The notes beneath the pieces are model-generated. The model made no database searches and was not told the DNA's origin. It saw nothing but the letters and a program-made list of their open reading frames with translations. Shown here piece by piece: positions 8,281 to 18,793 of a stretch of 64,000 nucleotides of DNA. The DNA lies in contig NZ_JABFDF010000001.1 in assembly GCF_013403985.1 (NCBI RefSeq), positions 1,054,001 to 1,118,000 on the forward strand, written 5' to 3'. The DNA is from Winogradskyella ludwigii. Its GTDB lineage: Bacteria; Bacteroidota; Bacteroidia; Flavobacteriales; Flavobacteriaceae. Position 1 is the stretch's first letter. Each line of letters opens with the position of its first letter. A program made the position numbers and the translations under genes.

Positions 8281-9492
8281 TTATTCTATATCCTCAACGT
8301 CTGGATATAGAAAATGATTATATGGAAAGCGCGTTACGTGGATCTCTCTAACCTCTTGATAAACTCGTTTTCTAAACTCTTCCATGTTCTCTTTATTTAT
8401 TGCCGAAATAAATAAAGCATTATCACCTACTCTAGACATCCAAGTTTTTTTCCATTCTTCAATAGTAAAATTGGCCTCTGTACGGACTTCTACCAAATCT
8501 TCTTCATCAAAAGGTTCTGGTTCATAAGCATCAATCTTATTAAAAACCATAATGGTTGGCTTGTCTTTACTTTTAATTTCGTCTAAAATCTGATTTACAG
8601 AATCAATATGCTCTTCAAAATTAGTGTGTGAAATATCTACAACGTGAAGTAGCAAGTCTGCCTCTCTAACTTCATCAAGTGTACTTTTAAAAGATTCTAC
8701 CAATTGTGTTGGTAATTTTCTAATAAATCCAACAGTATCACTCATTAAAAAAGGCAAGTTTCCAATAACTACTTTTCTAACCGTGGTGTCTAGTGTTGCA
8801 AACAATTTATTTTCTGCAAAAACATCACTTTTACTAATCACATTCATTAAAGTAGACTTACCAACATTGGTGTAACCTACTAATGCGACCCTAACCATTT
8901 TACCACGATTACCACGTTGCACTGCCATTTGTTTATCTATGGTCTTTATCTTAGCTTTTAGAAGTGCAATTTTATCGCGTACAATACGTCTATCCGTTTC
9001 AATCTCGGTTTCACCAGGTCCACGCATTCCAATTCCCCCTTTTTGACGCTCAAGGTGTGTCCACATCCCTTTTAATCGCGGGAGTAAGTATTGGCACTGC
9101 GCTAATTCTACCTGCGTTCTCGCATAACTAGTTTGCGCACGTTGAGCAAAAATATCGAGGATAAGATTTGTTCTATCTAGAATTTTACAGTTTAAAATTT
9201 TACTAATATTTCGTTCTTGAGCCGGAGTTAACTCGTCATCAAAGATTACAGTACCAATATCATTGGCTTCTACAAACTGCCTTACATCTTCCATTTTCCC
9301 TGTACCAATAAAGGTTTTAGGGTTTGGTAGTGCCATTTTTTGAGTAAAACGTTTTATAACCTCACCACCAGCAGTATAGGTCAAAAACTCTAATTCATCT
9401 AAGTATTCTTTAGACTTTTCTTCGTTCTGATCTTGGGTGACAACACCTATAAGTACTGCTTTTTCTAAATTTATATCTTTTTTTTCTATCAT
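8281..9492 (-). CDS. hflX: GTPase HflX
   Basis: Ribosome-associated GTPase of 403 aa that splits stalled ribosomes. It has the HflX N-terminal domain (FIGTGKMEDV, VIFDDELTPAQERN and DRTNLILDIFAQRAQTSYA motifs). A linker with GGIGMRGPGETEIETDRR follows, then the G domain with Walker A GYTNVGKST (206-214), switch II DTVGFIRKLP and NKID. The length matches the family. It is the first gene of a minus-strand pair with the class A PBP and is divergent from the nuclease gene at 9564 across a 71-bp gap. The start is the only reasonable ATG. Confidence 0.96.
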   Translation of the reverse strand: MIEKKDINLEKAVLIGVVTQDQNEEKSKEYLDELEFLTYTAGGEVIKRFTQKMALPNPKTFIGTGKMEDVRQFVEANDIGTVIFDDELTPAQERNISKILNCKILDRTNLILDIFAQRAQTSYARTQVELAQCQYLLPRLKGMWTHLERQKGGIGMRGPGETEIETDRRIVRDKIALLKAKIKTIDKQMAVQRGNRGKMVRVALVGYTNVGKSTLMNVISKSDVFAENKLFATLDTTVRKVVIGNLPFLMSDTVGFIRKLPTQLVESFKSTLDEVREADLLLHVVDISHTNFEEHIDSVNQILDEIKSKDKPTIMVFNKIDAYEPEPFDEEDLVEVRTEANFTIEEWKKTWMSRVGDNALFISAINKENMEEFRKRVYQEVREIHVTRFPYNHFLYPDVEDIE

Positions 9493-9563
9493 AATTAATT
9501 AAAGTACAAAGTTAAGCAAATGGATTAGTCCTATTATTATTTTAAAAACCTATATTTAATCCT

Positions 9564-10514
9564 ATGGATAATAATTCTAACCCTTATACTATTGCATTTT
9601 ATAATATCGAAAATTTATTCGACATAAAAAACAATCCACACACACATGATAACGATTTTTTGCCAACATCCCAAAAACGCTGGACTCCAAAACGCTATCA
9701 AAAAAAACTATTAAAATTAGGCTCTATAATTCCTAAAATAGGAAATGAAGATAATCAAATTGCTCCAGTAATTATTGGTTTAGCCGAAGTTGAAAATGCA
9801 AATGTAATTTCAGACTTAATAAACAGTAAGAATCTAATAGAAGAAAACTATGATTTTATTCATTACGATTCTATGGATGAAAGAGGTATAGATGTCGCCT
9901 TACTCTATAAACCCGACATTTTTAAAGTGGAACATTCCGAAACCTTTTCTGTATATCTCGAAAATGAAAAAGGAATGCAAGACTACACAAGAGACATTCT
10001 GTTGGTACAAGGCTTATTAAATAATGAAAACATTAATATTATAGTTAACCATTGGTCATCTCGAAGAGAAGGGGTTAAGGAAACCGAATTTAAACGTATT
10101 GCTGGTGCAAATGCTGTAAATGCGATTATAAAAACGTTGAAAACAGAAAATTCTGATGCCAAAATTATTGTTATGGGAGATTTTAATGATAATCCAAATA
10201 GTAAAAGTATAAAACTACTCGAAGAAGAAAGTAATCTTTATAATCCATTTAAAACGGTCTGGTCTCGGGATAACGGTAGTCTAAGTCATAATTTTCAATG
10301 GAATTTGTTTGATCAAATTTTATTCACTACAAATTTCTTTGATACTAATAATTCAAAATTAATTTTTAGTAACGCTAAAGTTTTTAACAGTAAAATACTT
10401 ACACAGAATCATGGTAAGTATAAAGGACAGCCATTTAGGACATTTGTAGGCAAAAAATATAAGGGAGGTTATAGTGATCATTTCCCCGTTTTTATTGAAT
10501 TGAAGCCTTCTTAA
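9564..10514 (+). CDS. Endonuclease/exonuclease/phosphatase family protein
   Basis: 316-aa protein of the DNase I-like/metallophosphodiesterase superfamily. It shows the expected order of motifs: NIENLFD at the start, GLAEVEN with the metal-binding Glu, NHWSSRR with the catalytic-type His, MGDFNDNP (Asp and Asn pair) and YSDHFPVFIEL at the end. No signal peptide is visible, although many relatives are exported. The substrate cannot be told from sequence: DNA, phosphoinositide-like or sugar-phosphate targets are all found in this fold. It appears to be a single transcription unit, with a 225-bp gap to the next gene. Confidence 0.88.
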   Translation: MDNNSNPYTIAFYNIENLFDIKNNPHTHDNDFLPTSQKRWTPKRYQKKLLKLGSIIPKIGNEDNQIAPVIIGLAEVENANVISDLINSKNLIEENYDFIHYDSMDERGIDVALLYKPDIFKVEHSETFSVYLENEKGMQDYTRDILLVQGLLNNENINIIVNHWSSRREGVKETEFKRIAGANAVNAIIKTLKTENSDAKIIVMGDFNDNPNSKSIKLLEEESNLYNPFKTVWSRDNGSLSHNFQWNLFDQILFTTNFFDTNNSKLIFSNAKVFNSKILTQNHGKYKGQPFRTFVGKKYKGGYSDHFPVFIELKPS

Positions 10515-10739
10515 AAAATACTATATCCCTTTGTCGATTAATACGGTAGTTAATCTATTTTACAAGTGTTAACAAGCTGTTAATACTCATTTTTTATATA
10601 TTCGAATTCGCATAGTAGAATCGTCTAACCAGCGCTTACTGTGTAAAATACAATACAACTTATCGCAAACACCAACAAAACTCTTTATAATCAACCAGTT
10701 ATAAGGAAAATAAAATAATTTCTAACAAACCGATTAATA
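10515..10739 (+). other. 225-bp intergenic region before the T9SS cargo operon
   Basis: No gene or strong hairpin was seen. A near-consensus TATATTCG (one mismatch to TAnnTTTG) lies about 10598-10605; if used, it would give the cargo mRNA a leader of roughly 130 nt. This promoter call is weak. Confidence 0.3.
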
Positions 10740-13700
10740 ATGAAAAAGATTACTCTATTTTTAATTATGCTAGGGTTTTTCCTCACAGCTAATGCTCAGT
10801 ATGATTTTGATCCGATCGTAGGCCCAATAAACGTACCTCAAGGATCACCAGTTACGATTAATCTAAACGATTTAGCTAACTCAGCTGCTGTACCAGCATC
10901 GTCATCAGGCTCGTATGACTCTTTCTCAATCACTTTTGATTGGACTGCAGGTGCTAGTAACCCTTATTCTAACGAGGCTGAACTTACTGTGAACACAACT
11001 GCTGGATCTGTATTTATAGCTCCACCTACAACTAGCGGTGCCCTAGGTAACGACGCAGTAGTAACTTTTGTTGGTGATTTTGCCGCTATTTACAACCCAT
11101 CAACCGATGGTTATTTAGAATTGATTTTTAATCAAAGTTGGACTGGATCTGATGCCAATTGGTCTAATATAGTAGTTACATTATTTGAAAGCCCTACATG
11201 TGTGGTACCTTCAGGTATGGCAACAAGTACTTTAACAACAACTGCTGTTGACTTAGTTTGGAACGCAGGTGATGCCGAGACCATATGGAATGTAGAATAT
11301 AGTAGCGGAGCAGATTTTACACCAGGAAATGGTGAAGAAGAAGGATCTGCGACTGTTACAGGAACTCCTGCAATGTCATTAACAAGTCTTACAGAAGCTA
11401 CAGATTATTATGTGTATTACCAAGCAGATTGTGGTGCTGCTGATGGAACAAGCGAATGGGCTGGTCCTTTTAACTTCTTTACATCTTATTGTCAGTCTTT
11501 ACCAATATCAAATGACGGAGTAGGTATTAACCAAGTGGTACTAGGTAACGAAACATTTATATCTGCAGGAGATGTATTTTATGAAGATTTCACATCACCT
11601 ACTGTAGATTTAGCTGCAGCAATTACGGCTAATTTACAAATTACATTTGCTGTTGGAGATTTCACCGACTACAATACGTATGTTTATATAGATTTTAATA
11701 ACGATTTAGTTTATGACACTGCAACCGAACTATTTTATACTGGCTTAAGTGCACCTGGAATTCCATCTACATTAGATGCTTCATTTACTATGCCAGATGT
11801 ACCATTAGGTGTATACAATATGAGAATTAGCACTTCAGATTTTGTACAAAACCCTCCAAATCCATGCTTTAGTGCTGCTTGGGGAGTTACAATGGAATTT
11901 ACTATTAACGTAACTGATGCACCAGATTGTATTCCACCTTCTACTCTTGTAGCTAATACTATTACTCAAGACGCTGCAGATTTAACTTGGAATGGTGGTG
12001 CATCAGGAGAATCATGGGACTTAGAATGGGGACCAACAGGTTTCACACCTGGCGCCGGAACACCAGTTAGTGGTCTAACTACAGAAACATATCCATTAAC
12101 CGGATTATCTGCTGGTACAGCATATGACTTTTATGTATCAAGTAATTGTGCTGGATCAGAAACATCAACAGTATCTGGGCCATCTACATTTTTCACAGCA
12201 ACACCTGGAGAAACTTGTGCAGATGCCTTTCCAATGACTGTAGAAGTAGATTGTGATACAGCGACTCCAACAACATTAAATTTTGCTAATGGAGCAGATT
12301 TAGCCGCTAGTGGCGAGGATGCTTCATGTGATGGTTTTGCAGATTATGGCTATTGGGTAAGCTTTACAGCACCAGCTGTAGGCTCTGTAGTTTTTAATTT
12401 TAGTGGCGCTGCTGCTGGTATAGGTTTAGAGGTTTTAGATGCTTGTGGTGGTACTGCCGTTTCTGGTTGTACAAATAACACATTAGATGCAGGTGAAAAT
12501 TCAGGTATTATTGGTGGTTTAACACCAGGAGATACGTATTACGCCGTAATATGGAGAGATGCTCAAAGTGGTACAGCAGACGTTTGTATCGAAGAAGGAC
12601 CTACTTGTCCTTTTCCTATTAACTTAGAAGCTGCTAACCTAACTGAAAGTTCTGCAGATTTAGGATGGACAGAAAATGGTAGCGCAACTTCATGGAATAT
12701 AGAATGGGAAATTGAAGGCTTTACTCCTGGTACAGGTACAATAGTTAATAACACTACTGATAACCCATATAACTTAACAGGTTTGACTCAAAACACGAGT
12801 TATGACTTTTATGTTCAAGCAATATGTGGAAGTGAAAATTCAGACTTTGAAGGGCCTTTTACTTTTACTACAACACCACAATCTAACTTTGTATTAGACT
12901 GTGCTGTAGACGGACCACTTACTCAAGATTACTGTTACGATAACGACGGAGAGACAACGCCTCTAATTTTTACGTTTACAAGTTCTGATGGATCAACTCC
13001 TCTAAACTTAACGTTCAATTCTGGTTTTATAGAAAACAACTATGATGAATTAGTTGTATTAGACTCTGATGGTACACCATTCATTGGCTACGAACCAGGA
13101 CCTCCAGGTTTTGGAAATGGAAATTTTGGAAATGCTGGTGATATCTCTGGCTTAACATTTCAATCAACAGGAGATACTATTTCATACTATATCAATTCTG
13201 ATAACATAATTAGTTGTGCAGATGGTAGTACACAGATGGATGGTGGAATTAATTACACCGTATCTTGTGCGACATGTATTAATCCTCAAGCAACGTATAC
13301 TGTTATTGATGATTGTGAAAACGGAGATCAGTTTTTAATCGATGTAGATGTATCGAGTCTTGGAGATGCTAACAGTTTAACAATATCGAACAATATTAAC
13401 GCAGATACTACGCCTGTTACTGCAGAGGCTGTATACCAAGTTGGACCATTTGATTTTGGTATAGATGTAATTATTACTGTAAGTAATGATGACGATGCTA
13501 ACTGTATAATAAACAGTGCAGCGATTCAACTTTTAGCTTGTCCACCAGATAATGACAATCCTTGTGATGCAACTATTGCAGCCGTAAACAGTGACTTTAT
13601 TTGTGTACAAAGTACTCCAGGAACCTTATTAGCAGCGACAGATTCTGGTGTTCCCGCATCTTCATGTGGAGGAAACCCTGACGATGATGTTTGGTTTCAG

Positions 13701-15869
13701 TTTGTTGCACAAGATCAGTTTCAACTTATATCAATTGCTAACTTCCCAGATTTTAGCGATATAGATCATGCCGTATACGGAGGTACATGTGATAACTTAG
13801 TAGAATTAGCTTGTAAAGGTAATGAGTACTCTACAATTACACCAGCCCTAACCATAGGAGACACTTACTATGTAAGAGTGTTTTCTGGAGGTTCTGACGA
13901 TGAAACAACAAATTTTGATTTATGTATTACACCTTACACAGCTCCTGTAAATATTGCTTGTGATTTGGCACAGAATTATTGCAGTGGTACAGATAGTGAT
14001 ATACTATATACACCTAACACTGTAGGAATCGACAATGATACAGATGTGGCTTGTTTAGGAACAATTCCAAACCCAACATATAGTCTTTTAGAGATTGGTA
14101 GTTCTGGAGAAATATTAATCGAAATCGTTCAAAATACGGCCTTTGATGCAAACGATAACCCAATTGGTGATGAACTAGATGTTGATTTTGTTTTATGGGG
14201 ACCTTTTGATACAGATACTGATTATTGTGCCTTAAATTTAGAAGTTGATTGCCCTACTTGTCCTTCTAACACTGGGAATGCTTCATTCTATCCTTTTGGA
14301 AATATAGTTGACTGTAGCTATTCTGGACTTGCAACTGAAAACATTACTTTAACTAATGCTCTTGAAGGAGAAATATATGTATTACTTGTAACTAATTATA
14401 CTTTTGACGCTATAGCCAACGAACATGGTGGTGTAATTCAAGTGAAGCAAACAAATCTAGGCGGAACTGATGTAGGAACAGTAACTGCAGACATTTCAGC
14501 AGAGATTGTAAGTAACGAAGTCTTGTTTCAAGATGTAGATTCTGATCCAAGTACACCTGTAGAAGCTAATCTTTGTGACACTGCTTCTGTTGTAATTGAA
14601 ACTAACTCACCTTTTGCTGATGAATATATCTGGTTTAAGAACGGAGAAGTAATGGTAGGAGAAACTTCGGAATCACTTACAGTAACAGAATCTGCAAATT
14701 ACCAAGTCCAAGCAACAGATAATCAATGTGGTTCTTCTGCCTTGTCTCAACTTGTAGTTGTAAACCTATATATGGCACCAGACCCAATTGCACCTCAAAC
14801 TCTTACAGTTTGTGATGGTCCAGAAGCAGATGGAATTGAAGATTTTGATTTAGCAGCATTATCAGCAGAACTTGCTGTAGATGGTTTCACTATTAGTTTT
14901 TATACAAATACATCTGATGCAAATTCAACACAGAACCCTTTACCACTTACTTACAACTCAGCTGGAGGTGAAACATTAATTATAAGAATTGAAGACACTA
15001 ATCAAATTGCAAATGATTACTATTTTGGATGTCGTGCATTCTCTCAAGTAGAATTAGTAGTAAATTCAAGACCAACAGTAACACAACCAACTATAGCACC
15101 TGTTTGTGATGATTTAGATGGGGCTGTTGATGGCTTTACAGATTTTGATTTAATCGCTATTAATGATGCTGTAACTACAGAAACAGGGATGAATATTACA
15201 TACCACACATCTCAAGAAGATGCTGATTCAGGTGATAATGCATTACCAAGTCCGTATAACAGTGATGGAGGAACACTTTATGCAAGAGTAGAAAATCCTG
15301 TTACTGAGTGTTATGAAACAATAGACTTTGAAATTGAAGTTAACATCGTACCATTAGCAACTTTTGATCCTCAATACGCTTACCAAGTTTGTCCAGATGC
15401 AACAGTTCCTGTAACTATTGGTCTTACACCAACAAACTTTACAGCAGCTGATGTAACCATTGAATGGTACCAAGACGATGTTTTAGTTTCAGGTCAAACT
15501 GGTTTAACATTAGAGACTGTACTTACAGCAGGAGAATACAGTGCCGTGATTCAGTTTAATGATTCTGGTTGTACAAATGAATTTATATCAACATCAGTGA
15601 TTGAATTAGAGTCTTGTATCTTCCCAGAAGGTATATCACCTAACAATGATATGATAAACGACTATTTTGATCTAAGTAGTTTTGGTGTTACTGAATTAAA
15701 CATATATAACCGATACGGAAAACTTGTATATTCTAAGAAAAACTATACAAATGAATGGAACGGACAGACAAATGATGGTAACGAATTACCAGTAGGAACA
15801 TACTTCTATACTGTAATTTACGAAGGTGGTAACAATTCGAAAAGTGCTTGGGTATACATAAACAGATAA
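10740..15869 (+). CDS. Giant T9SS cargo with fibronectin type III, GEVED and type B (CHU_C) sorting domain
   Basis: 1709-aa secreted surface protein. A signal peptide (MKKITLFLIMLGFFLTANAQ) is followed by a short N-terminal domain, a fibronectin III domain (about 153-248) and a GEVED domain (about 250-390, with IDFNNDLVYD). A second FN3 (396-490), a pre-peptidase-like beta domain (490-617) and a third FN3 (620-715) follow. After these come a CUB-like region (717-845), further cysteine-rich beta domains including CGGNPDDDVWFQF (about 940-1065) and Ig-like modules. The last 80 residues are the gliding-motility-associated C-terminal domain (PEGISPNNDMINDYFD, NIYNRYGKLVYS, LPVGTYFYTVIY), the type B T9SS signal. 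PorP/SprF and OmpA genes follow 26 bp and about 950 bp downstream, making a cargo-translocation operon. The likely role is adhesion or gliding; no catalytic domain was seen. Confidence 0.92.
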   Translation: MKKITLFLIMLGFFLTANAQYDFDPIVGPINVPQGSPVTINLNDLANSAAVPASSSGSYDSFSITFDWTAGASNPYSNEAELTVNTTAGSVFIAPPTTSGALGNDAVVTFVGDFAAIYNPSTDGYLELIFNQSWTGSDANWSNIVVTLFESPTCVVPSGMATSTLTTTAVDLVWNAGDAETIWNVEYSSGADFTPGNGEEEGSATVTGTPAMSLTSLTEATDYYVYYQADCGAADGTSEWAGPFNFFTSYCQSLPISNDGVGINQVVLGNETFISAGDVFYEDFTSPTVDLAAAITANLQITFAVGDFTDYNTYVYIDFNNDLVYDTATELFYTGLSAPGIPSTLDASFTMPDVPLGVYNMRISTSDFVQNPPNPCFSAAWGVTMEFTINVTDAPDCIPPSTLVANTITQDAADLTWNGGASGESWDLEWGPTGFTPGAGTPVSGLTTETYPLTGLSAGTAYDFYVSSNCAGSETSTVSGPSTFFTATPGETCADAFPMTVEVDCDTATPTTLNFANGADLAASGEDASCDGFADYGYWVSFTAPAVGSVVFNFSGAAAGIGLEVLDACGGTAVSGCTNNTLDAGENSGIIGGLTPGDTYYAVIWRDAQSGTADVCIEEGPTCPFPINLEAANLTESSADLGWTENGSATSWNIEWEIEGFTPGTGTIVNNTTDNPYNLTGLTQNTSYDFYVQAICGSENSDFEGPFTFTTTPQSNFVLDCAVDGPLTQDYCYDNDGETTPLIFTFTSSDGSTPLNLTFNSGFIENNYDELVVLDSDGTPFIGYEPGPPGFGNGNFGNAGDISGLTFQSTGDTISYYINSDNIISCADGSTQMDGGINYTVSCATCINPQATYTVIDDCENGDQFLIDVDVSSLGDANSLTISNNINADTTPVTAEAVYQVGPFDFGIDVIITVSNDDDANCIINSAAIQLLACPPDNDNPCDATIAAVNSDFICVQSTPGTLLAATDSGVPASSCGGNPDDDVWFQFVAQDQFQLISIANFPDFSDIDHAVYGGTCDNLVELACKGNEYSTITPALTIGDTYYVRVFSGGSDDETTNFDLCITPYTAPVNIACDLAQNYCSGTDSDILYTPNTVGIDNDTDVACLGTIPNPTYSLLEIGSSGEILIEIVQNTAFDANDNPIGDELDVDFVLWGPFDTDTDYCALNLEVDCPTCPSNTGNASFYPFGNIVDCSYSGLATENITLTNALEGEIYVLLVTNYTFDAIANEHGGVIQVKQTNLGGTDVGTVTADISAEIVSNEVLFQDVDSDPSTPVEANLCDTASVVIETNSPFADEYIWFKNGEVMVGETSESLTVTESANYQVQATDNQCGSSALSQLVVVNLYMAPDPIAPQTLTVCDGPEADGIEDFDLAALSAELAVDGFTISFYTNTSDANSTQNPLPLTYNSAGGETLIIRIEDTNQIANDYYFGCRAFSQVELVVNSRPTVTQPTIAPVCDDLDGAVDGFTDFDLIAINDAVTTETGMNITYHTSQEDADSGDNALPSPYNSDGGTLYARVENPVTECYETIDFEIEVNIVPLATFDPQYAYQVCPDATVPVTIGLTPTNFTAADVTIEWYQDDVLVSGQTGLTLETVLTAGEYSAVIQFNDSGCTNEFISTSVIELESCIFPEGISPNNDMINDYFDLSSFGVTELNIYNRYGKLVYSKKNYTNEWNGQTNDGNELPVGTYFYTVIYEGGNNSKSAWVYINR

Positions 15870-15895
15870 TCAATTAACAGAATCAACTTATTATA

Positions 15896-16804
15896 ATGAA
15901 AAAACTCTCTATTATAGCGGTCTTGCTTTTAGCTTTTCAGATGCATGGGCAACAAGACCCTCAGTACACACAGTACATGTATAATATGAATATTATCAAT
16001 CCTGCTTATGCAGGATCAAGAGAAAATCTCTCTTTTGGATTATTATACAGAAATCAGTGGACCAATATTGATGGTGGACCAGAAACGGGAACATTTTTTG
16101 GACATGCACCAATTGGAAACAATTTGGGTATAGGTTTGTCTGTTATCTCAGATAAAGTTGGGCCTGTTAACGAAACTAATGCTTATGCAGATATTTCATA
16201 TACCTTAAACTTAGGTGGAGAACATCGCTTAGCTTTTGGAATTAAAGCAGGAGCTACATTTCACGATATAGGCTTAAATTCTGATGTAGAAGTGGTAGAT
16301 AATACAGATCCATTTTTTGCTCAGGACATTAGTTCTACTACACCAAATATTGGAGCAGGATTCTTTTACTACACAGAAAAATACTATGTATCATTATCTG
16401 TACCTAATTTATTATCATCAGTACATTTAGATAATGATGGACGCAAAATAGGATCAGAAACACAACACTACTTCTTAACTGGTGGTTATGTGTTTGATCT
16501 TTCGCCAAATACAGAGTTAAAACCATCGGTTATGGTTAAATCTGCATTTGATGCACCTACATCATTTGATGTTAACGTAAATGCAAGATTCTTTAAGAAA
16601 TTTGAAATTGGAGCATCGTACAGATTAGACGATTCATTTTCAGGGTTAGTAAATATCGCATTATCACCATCAGTAAGAATAGGTTATGCTTATGATGCTA
16701 TATCTTCTGATATCAAAGCATTTGCACCAGCATCTCACGAGATTATGTTCTTATTTGATCTTAATTTCCCAAGACGCGTTTCTCGTTCACCTAGATACTT
16801 TTAA
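15896..16804 (+). CDS. PorP/SprF family type IX secretion outer-membrane protein
   Basis: 302-aa outer-membrane protein with a signal peptide ending at MHGQ. The diagnostic start of the mature protein is QDPQYTQYMYN, then NIINPAYAGSRENLSFGLLYRNQW, followed by amphipathic strands. It is related to PorP and SprF; SprF is known to be needed for secretion or attachment of the giant adhesin SprB, which also has a type B C-terminal domain. It lies 26 bp after a large type B cargo and 20 bp before an OmpA-like gene, so it is most likely the dedicated partner of that cargo. Whether it acts in translocation or anchoring is inferred. Confidence 0.94.
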   Translation: MKKLSIIAVLLLAFQMHGQQDPQYTQYMYNMNIINPAYAGSRENLSFGLLYRNQWTNIDGGPETGTFFGHAPIGNNLGIGLSVISDKVGPVNETNAYADISYTLNLGGEHRLAFGIKAGATFHDIGLNSDVEVVDNTDPFFAQDISSTTPNIGAGFFYYTEKYYVSLSVPNLLSSVHLDNDGRKIGSETQHYFLTGGYVFDLSPNTELKPSVMVKSAFDAPTSFDVNVNARFFKKFEIGASYRLDDSFSGLVNIALSPSVRIGYAYDAISSDIKAFAPASHEIMFLFDLNFPRRVSRSPRYF

Positions 16805-16824
16805 TCAGTTAAGCTATACCAATT

Positions 16825-18738
16825 ATGAAAAACTTTAATACACTATTATTTATTACGTTGATGAGTAGCTTTTGCTTAACTGCTCAAAGTAAAGCAACTA
16901 AAAAAGCAGATAAATACTTTGCACGTTTCGAATTTGTGAAGGCGGCCGAAAGCTACAATAAGCTTATAGAAAACGGAAACGCTAACACATACGTTTACGG
17001 ACAATTAGCAGAAAGCTATTACAATATTTTTGATACAGAAGCAGCAGAACGCTGGTATGCTAAAGCATTAGAGACATCTGATACACCAGAAATGGTTTAT
17101 AAGTACTCACAAATGTTGAAAGCAAACGGTAAATACGAAGCTTCAAACCAACAAATGGATAAGTTTGCAACGATGCGTCCTGCAGATGATAGAGCTACAG
17201 CATTTAGAAAAAATCCTGATTACCTTCCAAAAATACTAGAACAAGGTAAAAAGTTTAATGTTCAAAATGCAGACTTTAATTCTGAACAATCAGACTTTGG
17301 AGGTACAATGAACGATGGTAAATTATATATTACTTCTGGTAGAAATGATAGTCGTAAGACATATGGATGGAACGATCAGCCATTTTTAGATATCTATACA
17401 CTAACTAAAAATACAGATAGCACATACCAAGAAGCGACGTTGGCCAATAAATGGATCAATACAAAATATCATGAAGGTTTAGTAACTTTTACTCCAGATG
17501 GTAAAACAATGTATTTTTCTAGAGAAAGTTATTTTGAAAAAGATTACCAAAAAGATTCTTTAAGCAGCACACGATTTAGCCAATTATATTTATTCAAAGC
17601 GACTAAATTAGGTGACGATTGGGATATGGTAGAGAACTTAGACATTAACAGTGAAAATTATTCTGTTAAAAATCCATCAGTAAGTCCAGATGGCAAAACA
17701 TTATACTTTGCTTCAAATATGCCAGGAGGTTTTGGTGACTTTGATATATATAAAGCTGCAATAGATACAGACGGAACTATAGGTGAACCTGTAAACATGG
17801 GTCAGAAAGTAAATACATCAGGACAAGAGATGTTTCCATACATTAGTAGCAACAACACATTATACTTCTCATCAAACGGTCATTTAGGTCTTGGTGGATT
17901 AGATGTCTTTTACACCAAAGAAGTTGACGGTAAAATAGCACCTATAAGAAATGTTGGTATTCCCGTGAACAGTAATGCAGATGATTTCGCATTTTTTATA
18001 GATGAAGAAAACAACGATGGTTTTGTATCTTCTAACAGAGAAGGCGGAAAAGGTAGTGATGATATTTACCAGTTTAAAAAATTACAACCCATTTGTGATG
18101 TGTTAATTAGCGCTACTGTTTTAGACGATGAAACACGTGAGCCAATTAGTGGAGCAGCTGTTTCTCTATTAGATGATGAAGGAAATAAACTAGTTTCAAA
18201 AACAACCAATGCTGAAGGTATTGCTGAATTCATGGTTGAATGTGAAGAAGAAACGGAACTAGAAGTTGTAATGGACGGTTTTGACAGTAAAAAAGTAGCT
18301 GTAAAAGGTTCTAACGAAGAAGAAAATAATGTTCAAATTTCTTTAGATCCAATTGAAGTGTTAATAGCACCTGCAAGTATTGAACTAGCACCTATATACT
18401 TTGAATTTGACAAATCTAACATCACAGCTCAAGCAGCTTTCGAATTAGATAAATTAGTTCAAATTATGACAAAGTATCCTGAGTTAGTGATTAACGCAGT
18501 TTCTCATACAGATGTAAGAGGACCAGCATCATATAACAAAGGTCTTTCAGATCGTAGAGCAAAAACTACTGTTCAGTATGTAATTTCGAAAGGAATTGAT
18601 GAAGCTAGAATTACAGGAGAAGGTAAAGGTGAATCTGAACCTAAAATAGATTGTGGTACTAATTGTACTAAACAACAGCATTCAGAAAATAGACGTTCAG
18701 AGTTTATTATTGTTAGTGGAAGTACACCAGCAGAATAA
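16825..18738 (+). CDS. OmpA family protein with TPR-like, PD40 and carboxypeptidase-regulatory-like domains
   Basis: 637-aa envelope protein with a signal peptide (ends LTAQ). Order: TPR-like helices (about 22-130), WD40-like/PD40 beta-propeller repeats (about 150-425, with SPDGKTLYFASNMPGGFGDFDIY), a carboxypeptidase regulatory-like fold (about 435-510), and a C-terminal OmpA peptidoglycan-binding domain (about 525-630, FEFDKSNITAQAAFELD and SHTDVRGPASYNKGLSDRRA). This arrangement resembles the periplasmic PorE protein of T9SS and the OmpA proteins paired with PorP/SprF. As third gene of the cargo operon it probably links the PorP-cargo assembly to peptidoglycan. Confidence 0.92.
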   Translation: MKNFNTLLFITLMSSFCLTAQSKATKKADKYFARFEFVKAAESYNKLIENGNANTYVYGQLAESYYNIFDTEAAERWYAKALETSDTPEMVYKYSQMLKANGKYEASNQQMDKFATMRPADDRATAFRKNPDYLPKILEQGKKFNVQNADFNSEQSDFGGTMNDGKLYITSGRNDSRKTYGWNDQPFLDIYTLTKNTDSTYQEATLANKWINTKYHEGLVTFTPDGKTMYFSRESYFEKDYQKDSLSSTRFSQLYLFKATKLGDDWDMVENLDINSENYSVKNPSVSPDGKTLYFASNMPGGFGDFDIYKAAIDTDGTIGEPVNMGQKVNTSGQEMFPYISSNNTLYFSSNGHLGLGGLDVFYTKEVDGKIAPIRNVGIPVNSNADDFAFFIDEENNDGFVSSNREGGKGSDDIYQFKKLQPICDVLISATVLDDETREPISGAAVSLLDDEGNKLVSKTTNAEGIAEFMVECEEETELEVVMDGFDSKKVAVKGSNEEENNVQISLDPIEVLIAPASIELAPIYFEFDKSNITAQAAFELDKLVQIMTKYPELVINAVSHTDVRGPASYNKGLSDRRAKTTVQYVISKGIDEARITGEGKGESEPKIDCGTNCTKQQHSENRRSEFIIVSGSTPAE

Positions 18739-18756
18739 GTAAAACGTTAATTACAT

Positions 18757-18793
18757 AAAAAAGCCTATCGTTCTTAGAATGATAGGCTTTTTT
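18757..18793. terminator. Bidirectional terminator after the cargo operon and CYTH gene
   Basis: AAAAAAGCCTATC (18757-18769) pairs with GATAGGCTTTTTT (18781-18793), with A and T tracts on both sides and extra pairing TTCT/AGAA inside. It ends next to the CYTH stop codon at 18794 and serves both convergent genes. Confidence 0.9.

Noticed and set aside
12563..12754. Reverse-strand open frame inside the large T9SS cargo gene
   Set aside because: It lies within a coding region with clear domain structure and resembles a low-complexity mirror of the FN3 coding sequence; no start signal or family.
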